Notes under the pieces: generated by a model
What the model saw: only the letters and a program-made list of their open reading frames with translations
Database searches by the model: none
Told to the model about the DNA's origin: nothing
Shown: positions 6,929 through 13,731 of the stretch, piece by piece
How positions within the stretch are numbered: position 1 is the first letter of the stretch
How the letters are laid out: the number at the start of each line of letters is the position of its first letter
Assembly: GCA_964550325.1 (NCBI GenBank)
Contig: CAZJYT010000022.1
Location: 1-14,643, forward strand
Length of the DNA: 14,643 nucleotides
DNA from: CAZJYT01 sp964550325
Lineage (GTDB): Bacteria > Patescibacteriota > Minisyncoccia > Minisyncoccales > CAZJYT01
Direction of reading: 5' to 3'
Made by a program: the position numbers and the translations under genes

Positions 6929-8038
6929 ATGAAGATTTTAATACCAGCGCTTCATTATTATCCGGTGATAGGAGGAATTGAGACTTGGACTCAAAATATT
7001 GCAGAAAGACTCTCTCAAAAAATTGAGGTTTTTGTTGTTACCGGAAAGGTGAAAGGCTTGCCAAGCAAAGAGATTTTCAATGGAGTTAAAATTTGGAGGA
7101 CCTCTCTATTTTCTTTAACCAATTTATCTAAATCTCCCTTGCTTTATAGTTTACATCTTTTACCTTTTATATTCTTTAAATCATTAAATATTATCCGCAA
7201 AGAAAAAATAAATATTTTACATTGTCAAGGATTTTTGAGTGGCTTTTTGGGATTTTTACTCTCAAAGTTAACCAAAATACCTTACATTATAACAGTCCAG
7301 AGAATAGAAGAAAAGAGTAATTTTATCAAGAAGATGGTTTACAAGAACGCCAGTTGCTGTATTGGTGCAAGCCTGGCAATTAAAAAATACTTTAAGGAGA
7401 TAGGGTGTAAAAATATTGAAGTTATTCCTAATGGTGTTGATTTTGGTAGGTTTCGGATTTTTGATTCAAACCCAGAAATCAAAGAAAAGTTAGGAATAAA
7501 GAATGAATTTTTAATAATCACTGTAGCCAGGTTAGAGAAGGTTAAGGGAATAGAATATTTAATAAAAGCAATGAAGGGATTAAAGATCAAAGACTCAAGA
7601 CTTCTTATCATTGGTGAGGGCTCAGAAAGAAAAAATTTAGAAAACTTGGTGAGAGAAATGGATTTAGAAAGTAAAGTAAAATTTTTGGGTCAAATTGAAA
7701 ATGAAAAAGTTCCCCAATATTTAGCTATAGCTGATTGTTTTGTTTTGCCCTCTTTAAAAGAGGGATTTGGAATTGCCATTTTAGAAGCCCAGGCAGTTGG
7801 TCTTCCAGTAATAGCCACCAATGTTGGAGGTATTCCTGATATAATAAAAGATGGTAAGACTGGAATTTTAGTACCGGCAAGAAATCCAGAAGCAATAGCT
7901 AAAGCGATTTTCAAAATTTATTCTCAGCCCGATCTTGCCCAAAAATTGGTTCAAAACGCCAAAGCTAATTTAGAAAACTACCACTGGGACAAAATTGCCC
8001 AGAAGGTTTACTTAATTTATCAAAAATTGTCAAAATGA
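6929..8038 (+). CDS. GT4-family glycosyltransferase
   Basis: Retaining GT-B glycosyltransferase of 369 residues, predicted to act at the inner membrane face during glycan assembly. The N-terminal acceptor domain starts with a strand and a glycine-rich loop (YPVIGGIETW, 11-20). The donor domain begins near VIPNGVDFGRF (165-175). Arg201 and Lys206 (ARLEKVKG, 200-207) should bind the donor diphosphate, GEG is at 229-231, and E278 and E286 form the EX7E motif in KEGFGIAILEA (277-287). Donor and acceptor sugars cannot be deduced, although the overall look is that of the large family including PimA-type mannosyltransferases. It is the first gene after the hairpin and candidate promoter. The ATG at 6929 has only a weak purine stretch (AGAAAG). 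The stop overlaps the next start (ATGA at 8035). Confidence 0.88.
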   Translation: MKILIPALHYYPVIGGIETWTQNIAERLSQKIEVFVVTGKVKGLPSKEIFNGVKIWRTSLFSLTNLSKSPLLYSLHLLPFIFFKSLNIIRKEKINILHCQGFLSGFLGFLLSKLTKIPYIITVQRIEEKSNFIKKMVYKNASCCIGASLAIKKYFKEIGCKNIEVIPNGVDFGRFRIFDSNPEIKEKLGIKNEFLIITVARLEKVKGIEYLIKAMKGLKIKDSRLLIIGEGSERKNLENLVREMDLESKVKFLGQIENEKVPQYLAIADCFVLPSLKEGFGIAILEAQAVGLPVIATNVGGIPDIIKDGKTGILVPARNPEAIAKAIFKIYSQPDLAQKLVQNAKANLENYHWDKIAQKVYLIYQKLSK

Positions 8039-8766
8039 GAATGAGATATATCTGTCTTGTAATTCATACTGAGCGTCTTCACAATGAAAAAATTTGGAAA
8101 AGAATTCAAAAACTCTTAGGGTTTTTTAGAAAATTTGATATTAGAGGAAGTTGGTTTTCAATAAATCCCACCTTTGTTGGCTATCAAGCGATGGGTTTTG
8201 ACGAGAAGAAATGGAGAGAAAGATTGAAAATCTTAATTGAGAGCAATCAATCTATAGAGCAACACACCCATTTTTATAAAGGCAAAAAAGGTATTCCTAA
8301 GGGAATAGGTTATGATTTAGGTGCTGAGAATGTTAAAAAGAGATTAAGAGAAGACAAAGAATGGCTTAAAAAGCAAGGGGTGGTGCCAAAGGGATTTTTA
8401 AGTGGAGCCTGGAAAATCAATAATGAGATTTTAAAAATTTTAGATAAAGAAGGGTATCAATACGATTTGAGTATTAATAATTTTAATTTAAGTAAGGATC
8501 TGACAATCAAAAAAGTTAAGGGGATCTTAGAAATTCCAGCTACTTGCACTATAAAGCGTTTATTTTTAGATTTTATTTCTTTGAGAGTCAAAAGAAGATT
8601 TGTGGGCAAATCCCTCCTAACTTTTTGTACAGTTCATTTTCATGATTATGATTTAGAAAATTTTTTAAATTATTTTATTATATTATTTCTAATCCTCATT
8701 TTTTCTATTTTAAATTTCCAATTTATTAGCATAAAAGAACTTTATGAGAGAATTAATCAATTCTGA
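8035..8766 (+). CDS. Divergent polysaccharide deacetylase-like protein (NodB fold, non-canonical motifs)
   Basis: This looks like a NodB/CE4 relative with an altered active site. Where motif 1 should be (SIDVE in the deacetylase at 4003-4734), this protein has VIHTE (9-13), so the catalytic Asp position is His11. Motif 2 reads EQHTHFY (75-81) in place of HSxSH: the first His77 is kept and the second His is at 79 instead of 81. GFLSGAW (120-126) replaces GFRAPSH. YDLS (143-146), LEIP (165-168) and VHFHDYD (200-206) match motifs 4 and 5. I recall a CE4-like subgroup with an HTHFY motif, so this may be a distinct enzyme type rather than a dead one. Residues about 211-230 are unusually hydrophobic (FIILFLILIFSIL), encoded by a T-rich stretch, and could touch the membrane. 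The start is fixed by the ATGA overlap. Its role in the glycan locus is unproven. Confidence 0.6.
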   Translation: MRMRYICLVIHTERLHNEKIWKRIQKLLGFFRKFDIRGSWFSINPTFVGYQAMGFDEKKWRERLKILIESNQSIEQHTHFYKGKKGIPKGIGYDLGAENVKKRLREDKEWLKKQGVVPKGFLSGAWKINNEILKILDKEGYQYDLSINNFNLSKDLTIKKVKGILEIPATCTIKRLFLDFISLRVKRRFVGKSLLTFCTVHFHDYDLENFLNYFIILFLILIFSILNFQFISIKELYERINQF

Positions 8767-8811
8767 AATTTTACTTCACCCTCACGATCATAAAAATAAG
8801 AAAGATTGGCA

Positions 8812-9978
8812 ATGAGAATTTTAATTTCTACAGGAATATTTCCTCCAGATATTGGAGGACCGGCAACTTTCTCTGAAAAATTGGCAAAAGAGTTTTGGAT
8901 GAGAGGAATTGACACCAGAGTTATTTGTTACTCTGATGTAAAAAAATATGGAAACTATAAATTTCCAGTGATTAGAGTATCTCGCAAATATCCCAAAATA
9001 ATAAGACATTTTTTATATTTTTTAAAGCTATTAAAACTGGCACGGAACGTAGAAGCAATCTATATCCAAAATCCAGTGAGTGCTGGTTTGCCAGCTTTTT
9101 TAGCTAATAGAATTTTAAGTTTTATATTTAATCATCATCCTAAAATGGTTTTAAAAATTGTTGGAGATTATGCTTGGGAACAAGGAAAGACAAGAATGAG
9201 AATTCAAGATTCTATAGAAGATTTTCAAAAAAAACGATATTCTTGGCAGATAGAACTTTTAAGAAAAATCCAAAAGTATGTTGCCAAAAGAGCTGATAAA
9301 ATAATTACTCCTAGCCAATATCTTAAAAAAATTGTAATGGGTTGGGGAGTGCCTCAAGAAAAAATTGAGGTAATTTATAATGCCTCAGAAATCCATTTCC
9401 AATTAGATATCACTAAGAAAGAAGCGAAGCAAAAAATTAAAATAGAAGGTGATATTATTTTATCAATAGGTCGATTAGTGCCCTGGAAAGGATTTAGTGC
9501 TTTAATTGAAATAATGCCAGATTTATTGGCTGAAAATCCCAATTTTAAATTGGTAATTATTGGCGAAGGACCGGAAGAAAAAAATCTCAAATCTCAAATC
9601 TCAAATCTCAAGATTGAAAACCAGGTAAAATTATTAGGAAGAATTCTTCACAATGAAATACCCTTATATCTTAAGTCAGCTGATTTGTTTGTTTTAAATA
9701 CAGAATATGAAGGACTTTCTCATATTATTTTGGAGGCAATGGCAGCAGGTGTTCCTGTTGTTACTACCCAAGTGGGAGGAAATCCAGAGTTAATTGAGAA
9801 TGGAAAAAATGGTATTTTGGTAGGATATAATCAAAAGGAGCAATTCAAGAGAGCTATTCTAATGCTTTGGGAAGACAAAAATCTCCAAGAAAAATTTATT
9901 CAAAGTTCCTTTCAAAAATTAAAAGAATTTACTTGGGAAAATTTAATTGGAAAAACCCTAAAAGTTTTAAAATCATGA
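8812..9978 (+). CDS. GT4-family glycosyltransferase with an in-frame heptanucleotide repeat
   Basis: Retaining GT-B glycosyltransferase, 388 residues from the ATG at 8812. A TTG two codons upstream (8806) is open, but ATG directly before the MRILISTGIFPPDIGG strand and loop is the better start. In the donor domain, Arg221 and Lys226 (GRLVPWKG, 220-227) are the donor-phosphate residues, GEGPEEKN is at 251-258, and E300 and E308 form EX7E (YEGLSHIILEA, 299-309). The acceptor domain has QNPVSAGLPAFLANRIL (86-102) and KIVGDYAWEQG (115-125), typical of a GT4 subgroup common in candidate-phylum bacteria. Residues 258-267 (NLKSQISNLK) are encoded by four exact AATCTCA repeats, at the same place as a degraded copy in the next glycosyltransferase. 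The stop overlaps the next start by ATGA at 9975. Sugar specificity is unknown. Confidence 0.88.
   Translation: MRILISTGIFPPDIGGPATFSEKLAKEFWMRGIDTRVICYSDVKKYGNYKFPVIRVSRKYPKIIRHFLYFLKLLKLARNVEAIYIQNPVSAGLPAFLANRILSFIFNHHPKMVLKIVGDYAWEQGKTRMRIQDSIEDFQKKRYSWQIELLRKIQKYVAKRADKIITPSQYLKKIVMGWGVPQEKIEVIYNASEIHFQLDITKKEAKQKIKIEGDIILSIGRLVPWKGFSALIEIMPDLLAENPNFKLVIIGEGPEEKNLKSQISNLKIENQVKLLGRILHNEIPLYLKSADLFVLNTEYEGLSHIILEAMAAGVPVVTTQVGGNPELIENGKNGILVGYNQKEQFKRAILMLWEDKNLQEKFIQSSFQKLKEFTWENLIGKTLKVLKS
9583..9610. repeat. Four exact tandem copies of AATCTCA within a glycosyltransferase gene
   Basis: AATCTCA occurs at 9583-9589, 9590-9596, 9597-9603 and 9604-9610 without a mismatch. The first copy begins at a codon boundary. 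Because 7 is not a multiple of 3, the copies are read in successive frames as NLKSQISNL and part of a Lys codon. The next bases (AAGATTG) break the repeat. Confidence 0.95.
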
Positions 9979-11039
9979 AAAAGAAAGTTTTATTTATTGG
10001 AGTAACTAAATATAATTTAGAAAAAGATATCCATTTAAGAAAAAAGTTTGAAGGTTTAAGTCAGGGAATGAAAGCCTACGTTTTAGCTAAAGGCCGGCCT
10101 TTTCACAAGAAAATCTGGGGAGCTGAATTTTACCTTCTGCCAAAAAATATTTTTTTTTGGCTTTTGGCTCCCTTTTTAGCTTTTTGGCTTTGCTTAGTAA
10201 AAAAAATTGATGTTATTATTGCTCAATCTCCTTTGATGGAGGGTTTGGTAGGCTCAATTTTAAAAAAAATTTTCAAAAAAGAATTAATAGTTGAGATTCA
10301 TGGCGATTGGGAGGCAGGTTTTCCTAAAATAAGAAAATTTTTAAATTGTCTGGCTAAGTTTAGTTTAACCAATGCAGATAAAATTAGAGCCATTTCTAAC
10401 TTTACCGCAAAGAAAGCCAAAGCTATTTGTCCTCACAAACCTTATTTTTTCTTTCCCACCTTCACCGATATAGATTCTTTTTTAAATGAAACAGAGATTA
10501 AATTTGAAAACTTTATCCTATTTGTGGGAAATTTGCAAAGGATTAAAGGAGTTGACATTTTGATTTATGCTTTTTCAGAGATCTCAAAAGAATTTCCAGA
10601 ATTTAAGCTGGTATTGGTGGGAGAGGGGCCAGAAAGAGAGAATCTCAGATCTCAAATCTTACATCTTGGAATTGAAGATAAGGTGGAATTTAAAGGAAAA
10701 TTATCTTTAAAAGATACCAAAAATGTAATGAAAAACTGCTATTGCCTAGTTTTGCCTTCTCGATCTGAGGGATTGGGAAGAGTTTTAATAGAAGCAATGG
10801 CTCTTTCTAAACCGGTGCTCGGAAGCAGAGTGGGAGGAATTTTAGATTTAATAAAAGATGGTCACAATGGTTTTTTGTTTGAAGCTGGTAATTCAAATAA
10901 ATTAGCAGAGAAATTAAGAATTTTGTTGAGTAATAAAAATTTAGCCATGGAAATGGGCAAAAAAGGAAAAAAATTCATCCAAGATAATTTTTCAAACAAA
11001 AAATATATTGAGAATTACATTTCAATGATTAATACCTAA
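9975..11039 (+). CDS. GT4-family glycosyltransferase
   Basis: GT-B glycosyltransferase of 354 residues. The frame is open upstream to an ATG at 9867, but those 36 codons lie over the end of the previous gene and encode a basic, unlike sequence. The ATG at 9975 forms an ATGA overlap with the previous stop and opens directly into the first strand (KKKVLFIGV), so I take it as the start. EIHGDWEAG (107-115) is in the acceptor domain. In the donor domain, GNLQRIKG (185-192) keeps Lys191, but the usual Arg after the first Gly is Asn186. GEGPEREN is at 216-223, and E265 and E273 form EX7E (SEGLGRVLIEA, 264-274). A hydrophobic run at 58-75 (NIFFWLLAPFLAFWLCLV) probably contacts the membrane. NLRSQILHLG (223-232) is encoded by a decayed heptanucleotide repeat. 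Substrates are unknown. Confidence 0.87.
   Translation: MKKKVLFIGVTKYNLEKDIHLRKKFEGLSQGMKAYVLAKGRPFHKKIWGAEFYLLPKNIFFWLLAPFLAFWLCLVKKIDVIIAQSPLMEGLVGSILKKIFKKELIVEIHGDWEAGFPKIRKFLNCLAKFSLTNADKIRAISNFTAKKAKAICPHKPYFFFPTFTDIDSFLNETEIKFENFILFVGNLQRIKGVDILIYAFSEISKEFPEFKLVLVGEGPERENLRSQILHLGIEDKVEFKGKLSLKDTKNVMKNCYCLVLPSRSEGLGRVLIEAMALSKPVLGSRVGGILDLIKDGHNGFLFEAGNSNKLAEKLRILLSNKNLAMEMGKKGKKFIQDNFSNKKYIENYISMINT
10641..10668. repeat. Decayed heptanucleotide repeat, counterpart of the exact repeat in the upstream glycosyltransferase
   Basis: Four consecutive 7-mers read AATCTCA, GATCTCA, AATCTTA and CATCTTG. The array begins at a codon boundary directly after GEGPERE, the same position and phase as the exact AATCTCA array at 9583-9610 after GEGPEEK. 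The shared unit, phase and alignment position suggest common origin followed by point mutation here. Confidence 0.7.
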
Positions 11040-11045
11040 ATTATT

Positions 11046-12146
11046 ATGAGACTCTTAGTAATAACTCAAAAAGTAGATATTGAGGATTCAGTCCTTGGTT
11101 TTTTTCATTGTTGGTTAGAAAAATTAGCTAAGAAAGTTGAAAAACTTTATGTAATTTGCTTAGAAAAAGGTGAATTTAAACTTCCTCCCAATGTTAAAGT
11201 TTTTTCTTTGGGTAAAGAGAAGGGAAGATCGCGATTAAAATATGTTCTTAATCTATATAAATATTTTTGGTCTCTAAGAAAGGAAATTGACCTTATTTTT
11301 GTTCATATGAATACCATTTATGTATTTTTACTTTGGCCCCTAGCTAAGATCTTTAATCTACCGATTATTTTATGGAAAGCCCATGGGGGTAAATTACCTC
11401 ATTTCAGAAAAGCTATTTTTTTGGTCGATAGAGTTATAACTTCCGCTAAAGAAAGCTTGGCTTATGAGACCCCCAAGAAAGTGATTGTTGGTCAGGGAAT
11501 AGATGTTGATTATTTTTCTCCTGAAAATCATGAAAATTTGTTTGAGAGAGGGAAATATATTCCTTTTTCTGTTTTGGCTGTAGGCAGAACTTCACCGGTA
11601 AAACATTACGACATTTTAGTTGAGGTAGCAAATATTATAGTTAGAAAAAAAGATAAAGAAGGTTATTCTTTTAAAATTATAGGAGATAGCATCTCTCCAA
11701 GGGAGAAAATTTGCCGAGAGGAATTAAAAAGAAAAATAAGAGATTATAATTTGGATGAATTTTTTACTTTAAAAAAGGGGCTACCTTTTAAAGAAATTAA
11801 AAAAGCGTATCAAAATTGTCAAATTTTGGTTAACTTGACTGACCCTCCAAGTTTAGAGAAAGTAGTTCTTGAGGCAATGGCAATGGAGAAACCAGTTATC
11901 ACAAGTAATAAAGCATTTTTTTCTTTGTTTTCTGATTTTAAAGATCTATTATTAATTGAAAAACCGGAACCAGAAATTTTGGCTGAAAAGATAGAAAAAT
12001 TAGCTAATCTGCCGGAAGTGGAAAGAGAAAGAATTGGCAAAAAATTAAGAGAAATTGTGATTAAAAATCATAGCTTAAATGGATTAGTCGAAAATTTATT
12101 AGTCGTTTTTAATCAGGTTATAAAAAAATGGAGCCAAAAAACCTAA
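11046..12146 (+). CDS. GT4-like glycosyltransferase lacking the first Glu of EX7E
   Basis: GT-B fold protein of 366 residues. KAHGGKLPHF (111-120) is in the acceptor domain. GQGIDVDYFSP (149-159) marks the interdomain strand usually seen as NGVD. VGRTSPVKHYDIL (179-191) carries the donor-phosphate residues Arg181 and Lys186, and IIGDS follows at 211-215. The EX7E block reads DPPSLEKVVLEAMA (266-279): the second Glu is present (E276), but the first position is Pro268. Related GT4 proteins with an SLDKVVLEAMA-type loop exist, so this is probably a natural subfamily rather than damage. The gene starts 6 bases after the previous stop with no Shine-Dalgarno and overlaps the sulfotransferase gene by 19 bases. 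Donor and acceptor are unknown. The close linkage to the sulfotransferase suggests that both act on the same part of the glycan. Confidence 0.78.
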   Translation: MRLLVITQKVDIEDSVLGFFHCWLEKLAKKVEKLYVICLEKGEFKLPPNVKVFSLGKEKGRSRLKYVLNLYKYFWSLRKEIDLIFVHMNTIYVFLLWPLAKIFNLPIILWKAHGGKLPHFRKAIFLVDRVITSAKESLAYETPKKVIVGQGIDVDYFSPENHENLFERGKYIPFSVLAVGRTSPVKHYDILVEVANIIVRKKDKEGYSFKIIGDSISPREKICREELKRKIRDYNLDEFFTLKKGLPFKEIKKAYQNCQILVNLTDPPSLEKVVLEAMAMEKPVITSNKAFFSLFSDFKDLLLIEKPEPEILAEKIEKLANLPEVERERIGKKLREIVIKNHSLNGLVENLLVVFNQVIKKWSQKT

Positions 12147-12994
12147 TTGATTTTATTGGTCTAGGGGCTCAAAGATGCGGTACCTCTTGGATTTATGCTC
12201 AATTGTATGAGCACCCTCAGATTTGTATGCCTAGGAAAGAAATCCATTTTTTCAGCAAAGATGAGAATTGGCAAAAAGGAATTGGCTGGTATGAAAATAT
12301 ATTTAAAAATTGCCCAAAAGGAAAATTACGAGGTGAATTTTCCACCTCTTATTTGCCAAGCAGAATTGCGGCTGAGCGTATTTATCAGTACTATCCAAAA
12401 ACAAAACTTATTACCTGTTTAAGAAATCCAGTCCAGAGGGCATTTTCTGCTTTTAAAAATGATATTATGGGAGGGGTTTTGCCAAAAAACAAATCTTTTG
12501 AGAAAGCCCTTTCTGAAGACAAAGATTACATAATTAGGGGTTTTTATTTTCACCAATTAAAAAATTATCTTTCTTTGTTCTCCAGAGAGCAAATTTTAAT
12601 TTTAATTTATGAGGACTCAAAAAAGGATCCAAAAGAATATATAAAGAAAATTTACAGGTTCTTAGGAGTTGACGATTCATTTTTGCCCTCAATGTTGAAT
12701 AAAGTAATAAACAAAGGCAGAACTCCCCAATTTGTTTTTATAGATGAGTTTATTTATCGAGTTGCCTCCTTTTTACGGATTAGGGGATTTCATAAACTTG
12801 TGTGGCTGGGTAAAAAAACTGGAATTCCAGAATTCATTAGAGAATTGAATACTCAAAAAAAGAAGACACCGGAGTTAAAAGAAAGTACTCGTTCGGCTTT
12901 AGAAAAAATTTTTGCCAAAGATGTAGCTGAACTTTCCAAATTTTTAAATCGTGATCTCTCTGAAATTTGGTTTAATTACAAAAGATATTTATGA
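12128..12994 (+). CDS. PAPS-dependent sulfotransferase (carbohydrate type)
   Basis: Predicted to move the sulfonate group from PAPS to a hydroxyl or amine of the glycan. The 5'-phosphosulfate loop is GAQRCGTSW (13-21), followed by LYEHP (26-30), with Arg16 where many cytosolic sulfotransferases have Lys. KEIHFF (37-42) and GEFSTSYL (69-76) follow the pattern of heparan-sulfate-like and bacterial glycan sulfotransferases. The 3'-phosphate binding block is LRNPVQRAFSAF (98-109). QLKNYLSLFSREQILILIYED (143-163 overall) is the usual following helix and strand. At 288 residues it is a normal single-domain enzyme with no signal peptide or membrane anchor, so it should act in the cytosol where PAPS is made. 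The donor would come from the PAPS synthase at 1337-3031. The start overlaps the previous gene by 19 bases, and the stop is ATGA-coupled to a deacetylase. Acceptor position (N or O) is unknown. Confidence 0.92.
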   Translation: MEPKNLIDFIGLGAQRCGTSWIYAQLYEHPQICMPRKEIHFFSKDENWQKGIGWYENIFKNCPKGKLRGEFSTSYLPSRIAAERIYQYYPKTKLITCLRNPVQRAFSAFKNDIMGGVLPKNKSFEKALSEDKDYIIRGFYFHQLKNYLSLFSREQILILIYEDSKKDPKEYIKKIYRFLGVDDSFLPSMLNKVINKGRTPQFVFIDEFIYRVASFLRIRGFHKLVWLGKKTGIPEFIRELNTQKKKTPELKESTRSALEKIFAKDVAELSKFLNRDLSEIWFNYKRYL

Positions 12995-13731
12995 AAGAAA
13001 AAATCCGCAATATTTTAATAATGATTTTCTTTTTTACTGGCATTCCCTTTTTACGATATTTTTTTCTTAAAAAAAAGTTCAAGAGCTTGTTGAGGGTAAT
13101 TGTTTTCCATGAGATAAAATCGGAACATGTGAAAAGTTTTCAAAAGAAAATAGTTTGGCTTAAAAATAAATTTAATTTAATTTCTCCTCAAGATTTTCTA
13201 AATAAAAATTTCTCTAAAAAAAGGATAAATATCCTTTTGACATTTGATGACGGATTTGAAAGTTGGTTAGAAAATGTTATTCCTTTTTTAAAAAAAGAAA
13301 AGATATCAGCTATTTTCTTTTTAGACAAAAGAAGAATCAATTTAGCCCCAAAATTGGCTAAGATTGGATTTGAGATAGGCTCTCACACATTAAGTCATCC
13401 AAGATTGCCAGAACTTCCTTTAGATGATATAAATAAAGAGTTAAAGGAAAGTAAAAAAATTTTAGAACAAAAAACTGGCAAAAAAATAATATTTTTCGCC
13501 TATCCTTTTGGCGACATTAAAAGTTTTAATAAAGAGGTTATAAGGGCAACAAAAGAGGCAGGTTACAAATATGCTTTTACCATTCTGCCAGGATTTAACA
13601 CAGAAAATACTACTCCATTTCTTTTACATCGCGATGGCTTAAATGTTTCTTGGAGTAATTTTTTGACTTTGGCTTGGCTTTTAGGAGCCTATGATTGGCT
13701 AAAAAAGATAGCCGATTCTTTCAAAAAATGA
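12991..13731 (+). CDS. NodB-type polysaccharide deacetylase with N-terminal membrane anchor
   Basis: CE4 deacetylase of 246 residues with canonical motifs: FHEI (39-42), TFDDG (84-88, with the catalytic and metal Asp pair), HTLSHP (132-137, metal His pair), FAYPFGD (169-175) and a late LLHRDGL (211-217). Residues 7-26 (NILIMIFFFTGIPFLRYFFL) form a hydrophobic segment followed by KKKFK, so the enzyme is probably anchored to the membrane. Whether the catalytic domain faces in or out is unclear: the positive residues after the segment favour inside, but short N-termini with such segments also occur in exported members. The ATGA overlap with the sulfotransferase fixes the start and suggests coupled translation. 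A paralogue follows, again with ATGA overlap. A natural task is removal of an N-acetyl group before or during sulfation, which is inference. Confidence 0.87.
   Translation: MKEKIRNILIMIFFFTGIPFLRYFFLKKKFKSLLRVIVFHEIKSEHVKSFQKKIVWLKNKFNLISPQDFLNKNFSKKRINILLTFDDGFESWLENVIPFLKKEKISAIFFLDKRRINLAPKLAKIGFEIGSHTLSHPRLPELPLDDINKELKESKKILEQKTGKKIIFFAYPFGDIKSFNKEVIRATKEAGYKYAFTILPGFNTENTTPFLLHRDGLNVSWSNFLTLAWLLGAYDWLKKIADSFKK

Noticed and set aside
6874..6981. 35-codon frame beginning at ATG 6874 (MRVIAICKT...) in the gap before the first glycosyltransferase
   Set aside because: It runs into the glycosyltransferase gene in another frame, has no ribosome binding site and overlaps the hairpin and promoter-like region. 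It faintly recalls a glycosyltransferase start but nothing supports expression.
7748..7764. Perfect palindrome CCCTCTTTAAAAGAGGG in the first glycosyltransferase gene
   Set aside because: It falls on codons for the conserved donor-loop residues (PSLKEG), is short, and has no U-tract after it; most likely a by-product of coding sequence.
8650..8760. Frameshift in the divergent deacetylase-like gene, suspected from the hydrophobic run at residues 211-230
   Set aside because: The same frame continues into a family-like ending (FISIKELYERI), so the frame appears correct on both sides of the hydrophobic run.
9867..9974. 36-codon upstream extension of the glycosyltransferase at 9975
   Set aside because: It overlaps the coding end of the previous glycosyltransferase in another frame, is basic and unlike a GT N-terminus, and the ATG at 9975 gives a standard ATGA junction directly before the first strand.
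10089..10102. 14-bp palindrome AAAGGCCGGCCTTT containing a GGCCGGCC site in an AT-rich gene
   Set aside because: It is an isolated short palindrome in coding sequence with no partner site or spacing pattern in the window; chance is the simplest explanation.
13695..13727. TTG-started extension of the last deacetylase
   Set aside because: It lies within the end of the previous gene; the ATG at 13728 overlaps that gene's stop as ATGA and is followed by a typical N-terminus.
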